Origin: Pseudomonadota bacterium
GTDB taxonomy: Bacteria; Pseudomonadota; Gammaproteobacteria; Burkholderiales; Rhodocyclaceae
Reading direction: 5' to 3'
NCBI GenBank assembly: GCA_029776255.1
Contig: JAKOTN010000061.1
Coordinates: forward strand, 57,416-121,415
DNA length: 64,000 bases
Shown here: positions 19,772 through 30,275 of the stretch, one piece after another
How positions within the stretch are numbered: position 1 is the first letter of the stretch
Layout: every line of letters begins with the position of its first letter
The notes under the pieces: generated by a model
Told to the model about the DNA's origin: nothing
The model's database searches: none
The model's input: only the letters and a program-made list of their open reading frames with translations
Program-made: the position numbers and the translations under genes

Positions 19772-20863
19772 TCAGAAAGCGGCTGTCGGATAGGAACCAA
19801 GAAGCTTCAGATAAGGGGCGCGCCGGGCAAGTTCGGCGAGTGCGGCGCGCACGGCTTCGTCGTCACGATGGCCTTCGATATCGACAAAGAACACATACTC
19901 CCATAGCGTGTGTCGTGCCGGTCGCGACTCCAGGCGCGTCATCGACACCCCGGCGTCGGAAAATGGCGCCAGCAGCTTGCTGAGCGCGCCGGTCTGGTTT
20001 TGTGCCGACATCACCAGCGAGGTTTTGTCGCGCCCCGACGGGCCGGCATCCTGGCGACCGAGAACGACGAAACGGGTCGTATTGTTCGGCTCGTCCTCGA
20101 TATTGCTGGCCAGTTCCGGCAGGGCGTAACGCTCGGCCGCCGCCTGCCCGGCGATCGCCGCGGCGCCCGACTCGTCGACCGCCAATTGCGCGGCCTGCGC
20201 GTTGCTGCCCACCGAAACGCGCTGCGCCAGCGGCAGCGAGCGATTGAGCCATTCGTGGCATTGCGCCAGCGACTGGGCATGCGAATAGACCCGCTTGACC
20301 TCGCCCAAAGACAATTCTTTCGACAGCAGATGCTGGTGGATGCGCAACACCACCTCGCCGCAAATACGCAACGGCGTGGTCAATAGCAGATCGAGGGTGC
20401 GGCCGATCGCGCCTTCGGTCGAATTTTCGATCGGCACCACCGCGTAATCCGCATGGCCGGACTCGACTTCCCGGAAAACATCGTCGATCGACGCCTGCGG
20501 CATCAGACGGGCAGCGTGTCCGAAATGCTTGGTCGCCGCGCTTTCCGAGAAGGTGCCCAGCGGTCCGAGGAAGGCAACCCCCAACGGCTGTTCCAGCGAC
20601 AGACAGGCCGACATCACCTCGCGAAAGAACCAACTCACGCTGTCGTTCGACAACGGACCGCTGTTCAACTCCCGAATCCGCTTCAGGACTTGCGCCTCGC
20701 GCTCCGGACGGTAGATGAAACCGGCGTCACCATGCCGCGCCTTGATTTCGCCGACCTGCTGCGCGTAGCGGGCGCGCTGGTTGAGTAGTTCAAGCAGTTG
20801 CGCATCGAGTTGATCGATCTGCCGGCGAACGACGGACAGCTCGCTTTGAAGATCACCGCTCAT
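19772..20863 (-). CDS. pheA: bifunctional chorismate mutase / prephenate dehydratase (P-protein)
   Basis: A 363-residue enzyme for phenylalanine synthesis. An AroQ chorismate mutase occupies residues ~5-90 (R-R-Q-I-D-Q-L-D and E-I-K-A-R-H-G). Prephenate dehydratase follows at ~97-275 (F-L-G-P-L-G-T-F-S-E, V-P-I-E-N-S-T-E-G, and N-N-T-T-R-F with the catalytic Thr). A regulatory ACT domain lies at ~288-360 (G-A-L-S-K-L-L and E-S-R-P). The ATG at 20863 is favoured since upstream sequence in frame is not family-like. gyrA ends 13 bases upstream; serC is missing from this usual slot. Confidence 0.95.
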   Translation of the reverse strand: MSGDLQSELSVVRRQIDQLDAQLLELLNQRARYAQQVGEIKARHGDAGFIYRPEREAQVLKRIRELNSGPLSNDSVSWFFREVMSACLSLEQPLGVAFLGPLGTFSESAATKHFGHAARLMPQASIDDVFREVESGHADYAVVPIENSTEGAIGRTLDLLLTTPLRICGEVVLRIHQHLLSKELSLGEVKRVYSHAQSLAQCHEWLNRSLPLAQRVSVGSNAQAAQLAVDESGAAAIAGQAAAERYALPELASNIEDEPNNTTRFVVLGRQDAGPSGRDKTSLVMSAQNQTGALSKLLAPFSDAGVSMTRLESRPARHTLWEYVFFVDIEGHRDDEAVRAALAELARRAPYLKLLGSYPTAAF

Positions 20864-20876
20864 CGCCGACACCCGC

Positions 20877-23519
20877 CTACTCCTGCCCGGCTGCGGATTC
20901 CGGCCCGCCGGTTGGCAGCGACTCCCCATCCGCCGGCCCGCCGGACTCTTCCGCCACCTCCGGCACGTCAACCAGTTCGCTGTCGTCCTCGGATTCGACG
21001 ACTTTTTCCAGGCCGGCGAGTTTTTCACCGGCGTCGAGCGCGATCAGCGTCACGCCCTGAGTCGCGCGACCCAGTTCGCGAATTTCGCGGACACGCGTGC
21101 GGATCAGCACGCCACCGGTGGTGATCAGCATGATTTCATCCTCGTCGCGCACCAGACGGGCGGCGACGACCCTGCCGTTACGCTCGCTGGCGGCGATGGC
21201 GATGACGCCTTGCGTGCCGCGCCCCGAATGCCGGAAGTCGCCCAATACCGTGCGTTTACCGAAACCGTTCTCGGTGGCCACCAGCACGGTCTGCTGATCG
21301 CTGTCGGCGACCAACAGGGACAAGACCTGCTGACCGTCTCCCAAACGCATGCCGCGCACGCCGCGTGCCGTGCGCCCCATCGGCCGCACATCCTCTTCAT
21401 CGAACCACACCGCCTTGCCAACATCGGAAACGAGCACCACGTCCTGGGTGCCATTGGTGATCTCGACGCCGATCAGCACATCGCCCTCGTCGAGGGCCAC
21501 GGCGATGATGCCGTTCTTGCGCGGATTGGAAAAATCGGACAACGGCGTCTTCTTCACCGTCCCCTGCGCGGTGCACATGAAAATGTAACGGTCGTCGGCG
21601 AATTCCTTGACCGGCAGGATGGCGCTGATCTTTTCACCGTCCTCGAACGGGAAGAGATTGACGATCGGCTTGCCGCGACTGGTTCGCGTGCCCTGCGGCA
21701 CTTCGTAAACCTTCAGCCAATAGACCCGACCGCGATTGGTAAAACAGAGGATGAAATCGTGGGTGTTGGCAACGAAAAGGTGATCGACGAAATCGTCTTC
21801 CTTCATCGCGGCCGCCTGCTTGCCGCGTCCGCCGCGCCGCTGCGCGCGATAGTCGGCCAGCGGTTGCGACTTGACGTAACCGGTATGCGACAGCGTCACC
21901 ACCATGTCCACCGGGGTGATGAAATCCTCGATTCCCAGATCCTGCGTGCTGACGACGATTTCGGAACGGCGTTTGTCGCCGAACTGCGCGCGGATGACGG
22001 TCAATTCCTCGACGATCATTTCGGAAATGCGCTCCGGCCGCGCCAGGATATCCATCAAATCGGCGATGCGCGCCAGCAAGTCGCCGAAATCGGTGACGAT
22101 TTTGTCGCGTTCCAGTCCGGTCAGCCGTTGTAGACGCAGTTCGAGAATCGCTTGCGCTTGAATGTCGGTCAACAGATAGCCGTCGGCCGACAAGCCGAAA
22201 TCGAGGGCGATGCCGTCGGGACGGGTGGCATCCAAGGACGCGCGCGACAGCATCTCGGCGACCGTCGGCGAGTGCCAGCGGCGGGCCATCAGACGACGCC
22301 GCGCCTCGGCCGGTGTTGGCGACGATTTGATCAAGGCGATGATTTCGTCGACGTTATCCAGCGCGACCGCCAGACCTTCCTGAATGTGCGCCCGCTCGCG
22401 GGCCTTGCGCAGTTCGAAAACCGTCCGCCGGGTCAGCACCTCGCGACGATGCCAGAGGAAGCATTCGAGCATCTGCTTGAGATTCAGCAACCGCGGCTGG
22501 CCGTCGACCAGCGCCACCATGTTCATGCCGAAGGTGTCTTGCAACTGCGTCTGCTTATACAAGCAGTTGAGAACCACTTCGGCGACCTCGCCGCGCTTGA
22601 GCTCGATCACCACGCGCATGCCCGATTTGTCGGACTCGTCGCGCAAATCGGAAATACCTTCAATACGCTTCTCGTTGACCAGCTCGCCGATTTTTTCAAG
22701 CAGCGTCCGCTTATTCACCTGATACGGCAGTTCATCGATGATGATCGCCTGCCGGTTGCCCTTGTCGATGTCCTCGAAATGGGTCTTGCCGCGCATGATC
22801 ACGCGGCCGCGACCGGTCCGGTAGCCCTCGCGCACGCCGACAACACCGTAGATGATGCCGGCAGTCGGAAAATCGGGCGCCGGCACCAGATCGATCAAGT
22901 CATCGATCGTCGCTTCGGCGTTGCTCAGCAACAACAAACAGGCGTCGATCACTTCGCCAAGATTGTGCGGCGGAATATTGGTCGCCATGCCGACGGCGAT
23001 ACCCGACGAGCCGTTGATCAGCAAATTGGGAATGCGCGCCGGCATGACCAGCGGCTCTTCCTCCGAACCATCGTAGTTAGGACCGAAATCGACCGTTTCC
23101 TTGTCGATGTCGGCCATCAGTTCGTGACCGATGCGCGCCATGCGCACTTCGGTGTACCGCATCGCCGCGGCGTTGTCGCCGTCGACCGATCCAAAGTTGC
23201 CTTGCCCGTCGACCAGCATGTAGCGCAGCGAGAAATCCTGCGCCATGCGGACGATGGTGTCATAGACCGCCGTGTCGCCGTGCGGGTGATATTTACCGAT
23301 CACGTCACCGACGATGCGCGCGGATTTTTTGTATGGCTTGTTCCAGTCGTTCGACAGTTCGTGCATGGCGAACAGCACGCGCCGATGCACCGGCTTGAGC
23401 CCATCGCGGGCATCCGGCAAGGCGCGCCCGACGATCACGCTCATCGCATAGTCGAGATACGACCGACGCATCTCGTCTTCAAGGCTTACAGGGAGTGTTT
23501 CTTTGGCGAAAGCTTCCAT
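20877..23519 (-). CDS. gyrA: DNA gyrase subunit A
   Basis: An 880-residue type IIA topoisomerase subunit, which with GyrB introduces negative supercoils. The catalytic tyrosine is Y122 in A-M-R-Y-T-E-V. The quinolone region reads [10 protein letters not shown], with Thr at position 83 and Asp at 87 in E. coli numbering; Thr83 is the wild-type residue in many species. The C-terminal beta-pinwheel contains the GyrA box Q-R-R-G-G-R-G-K near residue 560. A short acidic tail follows. It starts the gyrA-pheA-hisC-tyrA-aroA/cmk-rpsA run. Confidence 0.98.
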   Translation of the reverse strand: MEAFAKETLPVSLEDEMRRSYLDYAMSVIVGRALPDARDGLKPVHRRVLFAMHELSNDWNKPYKKSARIVGDVIGKYHPHGDTAVYDTIVRMAQDFSLRYMLVDGQGNFGSVDGDNAAAMRYTEVRMARIGHELMADIDKETVDFGPNYDGSEEEPLVMPARIPNLLINGSSGIAVGMATNIPPHNLGEVIDACLLLLSNAEATIDDLIDLVPAPDFPTAGIIYGVVGVREGYRTGRGRVIMRGKTHFEDIDKGNRQAIIIDELPYQVNKRTLLEKIGELVNEKRIEGISDLRDESDKSGMRVVIELKRGEVAEVVLNCLYKQTQLQDTFGMNMVALVDGQPRLLNLKQMLECFLWHRREVLTRRTVFELRKARERAHIQEGLAVALDNVDEIIALIKSSPTPAEARRRLMARRWHSPTVAEMLSRASLDATRPDGIALDFGLSADGYLLTDIQAQAILELRLQRLTGLERDKIVTDFGDLLARIADLMDILARPERISEMIVEELTVIRAQFGDKRRSEIVVSTQDLGIEDFITPVDMVVTLSHTGYVKSQPLADYRAQRRGGRGKQAAAMKEDDFVDHLFVANTHDFILCFTNRGRVYWLKVYEVPQGTRTSRGKPIVNLFPFEDGEKISAILPVKEFADDRYIFMCTAQGTVKKTPLSDFSNPRKNGIIAVALDEGDVLIGVEITNGTQDVVLVSDVGKAVWFDEEDVRPMGRTARGVRGMRLGDGQQVLSLLVADSDQQTVLVATENGFGKRTVLGDFRHSGRGTQGVIAIAASERNGRVVAARLVRDEDEIMLITTGGVLIRTRVREIRELGRATQGVTLIALDAGEKLAGLEKVVESEDDSELVDVPEVAEESGGPADGESLPTGGPESAAGQE

Positions 23520-23692
23520 CTTTTATCCGCTGGCGACGTGATTCGAGGACCGGACCGTCGTCTTGATCAAGCCCGCCATTCTAGCACGTCGTCTACCCGC
23601 CCGTGCCGCCCGAAGGGTCTATTCAACAATACCTTACCATCGATGCAGGTACCGTTCCCCGGCGCTACCGCGCTCGGAGCGACGCCGATGGT

Positions 23693-24187
23693 TCAAGCGC
23701 GTTGTCCAAGACGCGACGCGTTATCCTGCACCTGACGAAGAATCGGGCGCAACCCCTGTTCGGCGACCTCGGCCGCGCGCCCCCAGATCTGATACCAGCC
23801 AAGCGCCAGATTGATCAAAGGGTCGCCCAGCGCCGTCGGCAACGGTTCGGACTCACCGGAACCACGACCGGTCGCCAGCGACAAGGCGCCGCTGACCAAC
23901 GCGGCGCTTGCTTCACGCGTCTGGGCAAGAAACTGCTGTGTCTCGCCGTGAACTGCCGCCGCCGTGGCGCCCAGCGCCTCGATCGGCACCACGACTTTCT
24001 CCTTGCTCATTGTCAGAACCTCTGCCCACTGCTGTTCGTCGGGAATGGGCCAGGAGCGGAGCAACCCGTTGCTGCGCAGCCAGATCACCTCCATCGACCC
24101 GATCATCAGCGCATTGACTTGCCGCCCTAAACGGGTCCATTGCAAAACCGGTGCAAAAAGCTGGTCGCGAAGTTCTTCTCGATTCAT
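23693..24187 (-). CDS. hypothetical protein, weakly phasin-like
   Basis: A 164-residue protein with no signal peptide and no clear membrane helix. It is rich in Ala, Leu and Gln, with a long amphipathic stretch (residues ~75-110) reminiscent of phasins that coat polyhydroxyalkanoate granules, but I see no decisive signature. AGGAGA lies nine bases before the ATG, and a T/A-rich region upstream (24200-24260) could hold the promoter. The next minus-strand gene upstream (24326-25345) is also uncharacterised. Phasin is only a suggestion. Confidence 0.6.
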   Translation of the reverse strand: MNREELRDQLFAPVLQWTRLGRQVNALMIGSMEVIWLRSNGLLRSWPIPDEQQWAEVLTMSKEKVVVPIEALGATAAAVHGETQQFLAQTREASAALVSGALSLATGRGSGESEPLPTALGDPLINLALGWYQIWGRAAEVAEQGLRPILRQVQDNASRLGQRA

Positions 24188-24325
24188 CCTGATTCTCCTG
24201 GACGCCTGTAGACGTGATAATTAATATCAATTGATTTAATGATTTTATTTTCGTTATTGCGTGAACGGCATGGCTCAAGTAGTGGCAGCGACGACTGTTC
24301 CCGCCTTCCGTGACAAACGACCGCT

Positions 24326-25345
24326 TTACAGATAACGTGCCGCCTCGTCGAAATCGATTCGCCGGACCGGGGGCAATTCATCGCGAACGACACGCGCCAA
24401 AACAAACGCCCGCTGACGGGGCTGCGAGCCCTTGAAATCGGCCAATGAAAAAACCACATCGGCGGCCTCGCCACCATTTTCAACCACCACGTTGATCGTA
24501 TTCAAACGAACGGTACGCTGTTCAATCTGCAAATAGCGCTCCGGGTGTTGGAGCACGGTCTTGAGACATTCCAACTCCATCTCCAACGCCGTTTCGGCCA
24601 CGCCAATGTCGGCCAGCGAGCGTTCGTTTTTCAACAACTCCGCCTCCAGCACGGACTGCTCGGCATGTTCGGGCGTGGCGGCGAAAATCGAGCCAAAACC
24701 TGGCCCTTGTTGCTGAAGAAGACGTAAACGCGCACCCAACAAGGCCCGATTCCCCTCCAAATCGGCGCGTTCGGCGCGCTCGGCGACGATGTCCGACAGC
24801 GCCTGTGCCAACAAATATTCGAAAGCCGCCGTACCGATCAGACGACGCAATCGGGACTCGTCGCGGCTGCAAAGGTGTGTTCGATGGTCCGAGAAACCGA
24901 GGCTGACTTGCGCCACGTCGCGCTGGACCATGTCGCCTTGCAAGGCCATGCCGAAAATCCTTTGTTCATTGTAGGCCATGCCCAGGACCAGAAACGCCTC
25001 TTCGAGATCCTGAAATTTATCGAACAGTGTACGCAGATTTTCCGAGCGTCCCAAGGCAACGCCAACATCGGTGTGTGTAACAAAAAACGCCCGCAATGCG
25101 GGGTCCGACGCCCAGCACGCGGCCGAAAGCGGTTTTGCCGGCGGCAACTTGCCGATATTTTCACGCAGAAACTGGATGGTGGTTCCGACGGCGGGAGCGA
25201 GGCGCTTATGACATGAAGGCAGAACCTGCAACCGCGGGTTGGTCAGGGTGATCGCCTTTTCCGTCGCCTTGCGTAGCGTATCTTCCGAAACGCGATCAGG
25301 ATCGAATTGCGCCGGGCGGTTCTTGAACCAGTCGAGAATACCCAT
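24326..25345 (-). CDS. uncharacterised cytoplasmic protein with coiled-coil segment
   Basis: A 339-residue soluble protein beginning M-G-I-L-D-W-F-K-N-R-P. It contains a Leu/Glu/Arg-rich stretch at about residues 185-265 likely to form a helical or coiled-coil region (A-E-R-A-E-R-A-D-L-E-G-N-R-A-L-L-G), and a C-terminal beta-rich part. No enzyme motif or membrane segment is visible. The ATG at 25345 is chosen for its homolog-like start; an in-frame upstream extension to 25396 looks non-coding. I do not recognise the family. Confidence 0.75.
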   Translation of the reverse strand: MGILDWFKNRPAQFDPDRVSEDTLRKATEKAITLTNPRLQVLPSCHKRLAPAVGTTIQFLRENIGKLPPAKPLSAACWASDPALRAFFVTHTDVGVALGRSENLRTLFDKFQDLEEAFLVLGMAYNEQRIFGMALQGDMVQRDVAQVSLGFSDHRTHLCSRDESRLRRLIGTAAFEYLLAQALSDIVAERAERADLEGNRALLGARLRLLQQQGPGFGSIFAATPEHAEQSVLEAELLKNERSLADIGVAETALEMELECLKTVLQHPERYLQIEQRTVRLNTINVVVENGGEAADVVFSLADFKGSQPRQRAFVLARVVRDELPPVRRIDFDEAARYL

Positions 25346-25450
25346 CCTGTCATCTCCGTTGTCGGCAGGCACCCGTGGAAACGCCGCCAAGGCCACGTCG
25401 TCGTGCGATTACCGCCGCTGGCGGATACCGCCCCAGGAATTCACGCCGCC

Positions 25451-26764
25451 TTAACTGTCGAGCGGATGACGATGGACCACTGTTTCACGACGTTCGGGTC
25501 CGGTCGAGACGATATCGATGGGAATTTCGCACAGCGCTTCAACGCGTGCCAGGTAAGCGCGCGCCGCCTCTGGCAAGTCCGCCATCGTTCCGGCACCGGC
25601 GGTCGACGCCGACCATCCGGGCAAGGTTTCGAGAATCGGTTCGCAGGCGGCCACTTCGTCGGCGCCCATCGGTAGCAGATCGACGATCTTGCCGGCCAGA
25701 CGATAGCCGACGCAAATTTTCAGTTCGCCGAGTCCATCCAGAACATCGAGCTTGGTGATGCACAAGCCAGTAACGCCGTTGATCTGGATCGAACGCTTGA
25801 GCGCCGCGATATCGAGCCAACCGCAACGACGTTTACGACCGGTAACGGTACCGAATTCTTGCCCTTTTAGAGACATCTGATACCCCGGCGAGCCGACCGA
25901 CTCGATATCCAACTCACTCGGAAAAGGGCCGCTGCCGACACGCGTGCAATAGGCCTTGGTGATTCCCAAGACATAGTGCAGCATGCCGGGACCGATCCCC
26001 GAACCCGCGGCGGCCTGGCCGGCGACACAATTCGACGAGGTGACGAAGGGATAGGTGCCGTGATCGATATCCAGCAATGCGCCCTGCGCCCCTTCGAAAA
26101 GCAAATTATGGCCCGCCTTGTTCACCGCGTGCAGGGCGGCCGAAACGTCGGTCACCAAGGGTTTGATTTCTTCGGCGTCGGCCATCGCCCGTGCCAGAAC
26201 GGCATCGTGATCGACAGCCGCGGCGCCGAGGTAGCGAGTCAGGACAAAGTTGTGGTAGTCGAGATTTTCCTTGAGTTTTTCGGCAAAACGCTGCGGGTAG
26301 AAAAGGTCATAGACCCGCAGGGCGCGCCGCGCAACCTTGTCTTCATAGCTTGGGCCAATGCCCTTGCCGGTGGTACCGATTCTGGTGTCGGCGCACTTGG
26401 CCGCTTCGCGCGCATTATCGAGCGCCGCGTGGTAGGGCAGGATGATCGGACAACCCGGACTGATTTTCAGACGCGATCGAACATCGCCAATGCCGCCAGC
26501 CTCCAAAATCTTGATCTCTTCGAGAAGATGATGAATGTCCAGGACCACGCCGTTGCCGATAAAGCAATCGACGCCATCGCGGACGATCCCGGACGGGACC
26601 AGATTCAGCTTGTAAACCTTGTCGCCGACGACCAGCGTGTGCCCGGCGTTGTGGCCACCCTGGAAACGGACGACACCCTTGGCGTGATCGGTGAGCCAAT
26701 CGACAATCTTGCCTTTGCCTTCGTCGCCCCATTGCGTGCCGACGACCACGACGTTTTTAGCCAT
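25451..26764 (-). CDS. purA: adenylosuccinate synthetase
   Basis: A 437-residue GTP-dependent enzyme condensing IMP and aspartate in AMP synthesis. The N-terminal [11 protein letters not shown] motif and G-G-H-N-A-G-H-T block, with the catalytic Asp and His, are intact, as is G-T-T-G-K-G-I-G-P near residue 130. The length is as expected (E. coli 432). The gene follows hisZ by 2 bases, ending the hfq-hflX-hflKC-DUF2065-hisZ-purA operon. Confidence 0.97.
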   Translation of the reverse strand: MAKNVVVVGTQWGDEGKGKIVDWLTDHAKGVVRFQGGHNAGHTLVVGDKVYKLNLVPSGIVRDGVDCFIGNGVVLDIHHLLEEIKILEAGGIGDVRSRLKISPGCPIILPYHAALDNAREAAKCADTRIGTTGKGIGPSYEDKVARRALRVYDLFYPQRFAEKLKENLDYHNFVLTRYLGAAAVDHDAVLARAMADAEEIKPLVTDVSAALHAVNKAGHNLLFEGAQGALLDIDHGTYPFVTSSNCVAGQAAAGSGIGPGMLHYVLGITKAYCTRVGSGPFPSELDIESVGSPGYQMSLKGQEFGTVTGRKRRCGWLDIAALKRSIQINGVTGLCITKLDVLDGLGELKICVGYRLAGKIVDLLPMGADEVAACEPILETLPGWSASTAGAGTMADLPEAARAYLARVEALCEIPIDIVSTGPERRETVVHRHPLDS

Positions 26765-26766
26765 GC

Positions 26767-27930
26767 TTATGATCCGTTCCTGTTGATTGCCTGAATAAAC
26801 CATCGACCCTGGTCTTCCACCAGCCGCCGGCCACACGCCGGCCCTTCGCAGCCGGTCTCGCCGGGCAACAATTCGACGACGACTTCCCCCCGCCGACGCA
26901 AATCGGCGATTGCCCCCGTCAAGGCGTCATTTTCCCCGGCATAGGGTGCCAGAATCGCCATCGGCGCGTGTTCGCCGCCATCGACCGCCCGCGCCAATTC
27001 GCGCAAATCGAGAGAGAATCCGGTGGCCGGCCGCGCTCTGCCGAACGCTTGTCCAACCCCGTCATAACGCCCGCCCAAGGCCATGGCGCTCGAAAACGCC
27101 CGGTGATAAGCGGCGAAAACGACACCATTGTGATAGTGGTAGCCACGCAGATCCGCCAAGTCGAAAGACAACGACAAATCCGGCAATGAAGCGTGCAACT
27201 GCCGCAGGGTTTGCAGTGCCGACGAAATCTCTGTCATCGCTGGCAATGTCCTGGTCGCCGTGGTCAAGGTTTCGACACCGCCGTAGAGATCCGGCAGCCG
27301 CAGAAAAGCAGAGGCAAAAGGCTCGCTCAGCGTGCCGCAAAGATCGCGAAGGCCAGCCGCGTCCTTGCCTTGCAGCAGTTGCAGCAACGCGCCCTCCTGG
27401 TCGGCATTAAGGCCCGCCGCCGTCACGAGAGCGCGAAAAACGCCGACGTGCCCCAGATCGATACGCGTCGCGCCGACACCGGCCGCACTTACCGCGTCGG
27501 CCATCAAGCGGATGACTTCTCGATCGGCTGCCACCCCGGCGTGACCGTAGAGTTCGGCACCCAGTTGAATCGGCTCACGACTGGCTGTCAAAGAGGCTGG
27601 CAAGGTATGCAGCACACTTTCGCAGTAACACAGGCGTGTGACTCCTTGCCGGTTGAGCAGATGCGCGTCAATGCGGGCCACCTGCGGCGTGATGTCGGCG
27701 CGCACACCGAGGGTGCGTCCGGACAATTGGTCGACCAGTTTGAACGTGCGCAGCTTGAGGTCCTGTCCAGAACCGGTGAGCAAGGAGTCGAGATGCTCTA
27801 GCAACGGTGGCTTAACCAACTCGTAGCCATGCACGTGGAAGAGATCCAACAGTTTGCGGCGCAGACACTCAATCTGTGTGGCTTCCGACGGCAGAGCGTC
27901 GGCAACATGTTCGGGAAGCAACCAGTTCAT
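26767..27930 (-). CDS. hisZ: ATP phosphoribosyltransferase regulatory subunit
   Basis: A 387-residue HisRS paralogue without aminoacylation activity. It is the regulatory partner required by short-form HisG in the first step of histidine synthesis, so a short hisG should exist elsewhere in the genome. Class II synthetase-like motifs are visible (motif 2-like R-L-C-Y-C-E-S-V near residue 108), but the histidine-specific signature and the anticodon-binding domain are reduced. Its ATG overlaps the DUF2065 stop as ATGA. Confidence 0.93.
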   Translation of the reverse strand: MNWLLPEHVADALPSEATQIECLRRKLLDLFHVHGYELVKPPLLEHLDSLLTGSGQDLKLRTFKLVDQLSGRTLGVRADITPQVARIDAHLLNRQGVTRLCYCESVLHTLPASLTASREPIQLGAELYGHAGVAADREVIRLMADAVSAAGVGATRIDLGHVGVFRALVTAAGLNADQEGALLQLLQGKDAAGLRDLCGTLSEPFASAFLRLPDLYGGVETLTTATRTLPAMTEISSALQTLRQLHASLPDLSLSFDLADLRGYHYHNGVVFAAYHRAFSSAMALGGRYDGVGQAFGRARPATGFSLDLRELARAVDGGEHAPMAILAPYAGENDALTGAIADLRRRGEVVVELLPGETGCEGPACGRRLVEDQGRWFIQAINRNGS

Positions 27931-28112
27931 CAGAAAATCGATAGTAATACCAGCCCGACCAACATCGCGGTCAAGCCGACAAAGCGAATCTGCCCATCGG
28001 AAAATTCGATCAGGCGACGAAAAGCTTCCCGCCAGGCGTGTGGCGCCACAAACGGCAACAACCCCTCAAGCACCAGCATCAAGGCGAAAGCCAGCAACAG
28101 GCTATCGGTCAT
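27930..28112 (-). CDS. DUF2065 small membrane protein (YjeT-like)
   Basis: A 60-residue protein with two membrane helices (residues ~5-22 and ~42-59) separated by an amphipathic segment W-R-E-A-F-R-R. Size, topology and position between hflC and hisZ match PF09838, found downstream of hflKC across proteobacteria. It overlaps both neighbours by four bases (ATGA at each end), indicating tight translational coupling. The function is unknown; an accessory role for the FtsH-HflKC complex is a guess from synteny. Confidence 0.9.
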   Translation of the reverse strand: MTDSLLLAFALMLVLEGLLPFVAPHAWREAFRRLIEFSDGQIRFVGLTAMLVGLVLLSIF

Positions 28113-29002
28113 TTGCCGGATTTGTCGCCACCACGCCCGACGCTCTTCATGTATTTGAAGAAATCCGAATTCGGTTCGACGACGATCACATCGTTCTTGC
28201 CCTTGAAGCTGCTGCGATACGCCTCCAGGCTGCGATAAAACGCGTAGAACTCGGGATTCCCTTCGAAAGCGCGCGCATAGGTGGCGGCGGCCTTGGCATC
28301 GCCCTCGCCCTTCAAAATTTGTGCATCGCGATACGCCTCGGCGACGATGATCTCGCGTTGTTTGTCCGCATCGGCACGAATTTTCTCGGCGTCGGCCGCG
28401 CCCTGCGAACGCAGTTCATTGGCGACACGCTTGCGTTCCGCATCCATCCGCCGATATACCGATTCGCCGACATCGGTCGGCAGTTCCACGCGCTTGACCC
28501 GGACATCGACAATCTGCACGCCAATCTTGCGCGCATCGAGATCGGCTTTTTCGCGCATCTGCTCCATGATTTTGTCACGTTCGCCGGAAACCACGTCGTG
28601 CACTGTCCGCTTGCCGAATTCCTCCCGCAAACCGGCATTGACTGTTTGCGTCAAACGTGTCTTGGCACGCGACTCGTCGCCGGCCACCGACATGTAATAA
28701 AGCTTTGGATCGACGATTCGCCATTTGGTGAATGAATCCACCAAGACGTTCTTTTTCTCCGAAGTGATGAAACGCTCCGGTTCAGCGCTGTCGAGCGTCA
28801 GAATCCGTTTGTCGAAATAGCGAACATTCTGAATCAGCGGAAATTTGAAATACAGTCCAGGCTCGTCGATCACCTTGGTGACCTCGCCAAGCTGGAAAAC
28901 AATGGCGAATTGACGCTGATCGACCGTAAAAATCGTCGCCCCGAAGACGACCAGCACCGTCACGAAAACGGCGGCGAAGAGATTCATTCGGGTTCTCATC
29001 AC
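28109..29002 (-). CDS. hflC: protease modulator HflC
   Basis: A 297-residue SPFH/band-7 protein anchored by an N-terminal helix (residues ~7-25), with its bulk in the periplasm. With HflK it forms the large cage around the FtsH protease. Visible band-7 features include the D-x-R-x-x-x-x motif region D-V-R-V-K-R-V-E-L-P near residue 168 and a long helical segment A-E-R-K-R-V-A-N-E-L-R-S-Q-G. ATGA overlaps at both ends link it to hflK and the DUF2065 gene. Confidence 0.96.
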   Translation of the reverse strand: MMRTRMNLFAAVFVTVLVVFGATIFTVDQRQFAIVFQLGEVTKVIDEPGLYFKFPLIQNVRYFDKRILTLDSAEPERFITSEKKNVLVDSFTKWRIVDPKLYYMSVAGDESRAKTRLTQTVNAGLREEFGKRTVHDVVSGERDKIMEQMREKADLDARKIGVQIVDVRVKRVELPTDVGESVYRRMDAERKRVANELRSQGAADAEKIRADADKQREIIVAEAYRDAQILKGEGDAKAAATYARAFEGNPEFYAFYRSLEAYRSSFKGKNDVIVVEPNSDFFKYMKSVGRGGDKSGK

Positions 29003-30255
29003 CGTCCCTCTCGATCGCGCTGACGAAGATTGTCACGGGAGCGCGCCTCGGTTTTCTCGACAATCTGTGGCGGCACTTCGTTGGAAACCACCGCCGCCGG
29101 CTTTGGCGGCGCGACCTGCGGCTCCGGCGTGGCTGGCGCCGCCACCCCCGCCGCCGCCTGCATCAATTTGTCGAGCGGTAAATACAGCAGATTGCCCTGT
29201 CCCTTGGCGTCGACCAGCACCTTGGAGGTGTTGGAATAAATTTGCTGCATCGTCTCAAGATACATGCGGCTACGAGTCACTTCGGGGGCCTTGGCGTACT
29301 CGGCATGGATCTGTTTGAAGCGACTGGCGTCGCCATCGGCGGAGGCGATGACCCGCTGTTTGTACCCCTCGGCCTCCTCCAATAGGCGCGCGGCGGTACC
29401 ACGGGCTTTTGGAATCACGTCGTTGGCGTAGGCCTGACCTTCGTTTTTCTGCCGTTCACGATCTTGCGATGCCTTCACCGCATCGTCGAAAGCGGCTTGC
29501 ACCTGCTCCGGCGGCTGCGCGTTCTGCATGGTGACCTTTGAAACGAGAATGCCGGTCTTGTAGCGATCAAGAATATCCTGCATCAGCTTCGCGGCATTGA
29601 CGGCGATCTGCTCGCGCCCTTCGTACAACACGAAATCCATCTTGTTCTTGCCGACGATTTCGCGAATCGCCGTTTCGGCGACCTGCATCACCGCCTCGTC
29701 CGGCTGGCGGTTGTTGAAGATGTATTCGACCGGGTCCTTGAGGATGTACTGCACAGCGAACTGAATATTAATGATGTTCTCGTCGTCGGTGAGCATCAGC
29801 GCCTCTTTCAGGACCTTGGTCTTCTCACTGCCGCGATAACCGATCTCCAGGGTGCGCACACCGGACACATTGACCAGTTCGTGCGACTGGATCGGATAGG
29901 GCAAGCGCCAGCGCAAACCGGATTCGGTGCTCTCCTTGTAGCGTCCGAACTCAAGTACCAACCCTCGCTGCGAAACATCGACGATATAGAACCCGCTGGC
30001 CAGCCAGATCACCAACACCAAGCCGAGGAGAAGACCAATCCCGCCACCGAGAAACCTTGGATTGAATTCGATCGGCGGACGCCCTCCTCCGTCGCCGCCA
30101 CGGTCGCCACCAAGGCGTTTTTTGTCGAAGATGCCGGACAAGCGGCGATTGAGATCGCGCCAAAGTTGTTCGAGGTCGGGCGGTCCCTGATTGGGACGGC
30201 GACCGCCGCCGTCATCGTTGCCGCGATTCCCCCATTGCGGGTCATTGAGCGACAT
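28999..30255 (-). CDS. hflK: FtsH protease activity modulator HflK
   Basis: A 418-residue SPFH protein. It has a Gly/Asn-rich cytoplasmic N-terminus (N-D-P-Q-W-G-N-R-G-N-D-D-G-G-G), one membrane helix at about residues 75-95, a band-7 domain, and a Pro/Ala/Val-rich C-terminal tail. ATG 30255 has GGAG nine bases upstream; the frame upstream is not family-like. It partners HflC and is spaced 20 bases from hflX. Confidence 0.95.
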   Translation of the reverse strand: MSLNDPQWGNRGNDDGGGRRPNQGPPDLEQLWRDLNRRLSGIFDKKRLGGDRGGDGGGRPPIEFNPRFLGGGIGLLLGLVLVIWLASGFYIVDVSQRGLVLEFGRYKESTESGLRWRLPYPIQSHELVNVSGVRTLEIGYRGSEKTKVLKEALMLTDDENIINIQFAVQYILKDPVEYIFNNRQPDEAVMQVAETAIREIVGKNKMDFVLYEGREQIAVNAAKLMQDILDRYKTGILVSKVTMQNAQPPEQVQAAFDDAVKASQDRERQKNEGQAYANDVIPKARGTAARLLEEAEGYKQRVIASADGDASRFKQIHAEYAKAPEVTRSRMYLETMQQIYSNTSKVLVDAKGQGNLLYLPLDKLMQAAAGVAAPATPEPQVAPPKPAAVVSNEVPPQIVEKTEARSRDNLRQRDREGR

Positions 30256-30275
30256 AAGTACTCCAAGGCTTAGAA

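Noticed and set aside
23267..23290. GyrA Thr at position 83 as a quinolone-resistance mutation
   Set aside because: Thr83 is the ordinary residue in many species; no evidence of a change from Ser in this lineage.
24218..24232. ATCAATTGAT palindrome upstream of the phasin-like gene as an FNR site
   Set aside because: The half-sites lack the N4 spacing of an FNR box; likely AT-rich promoter DNA.
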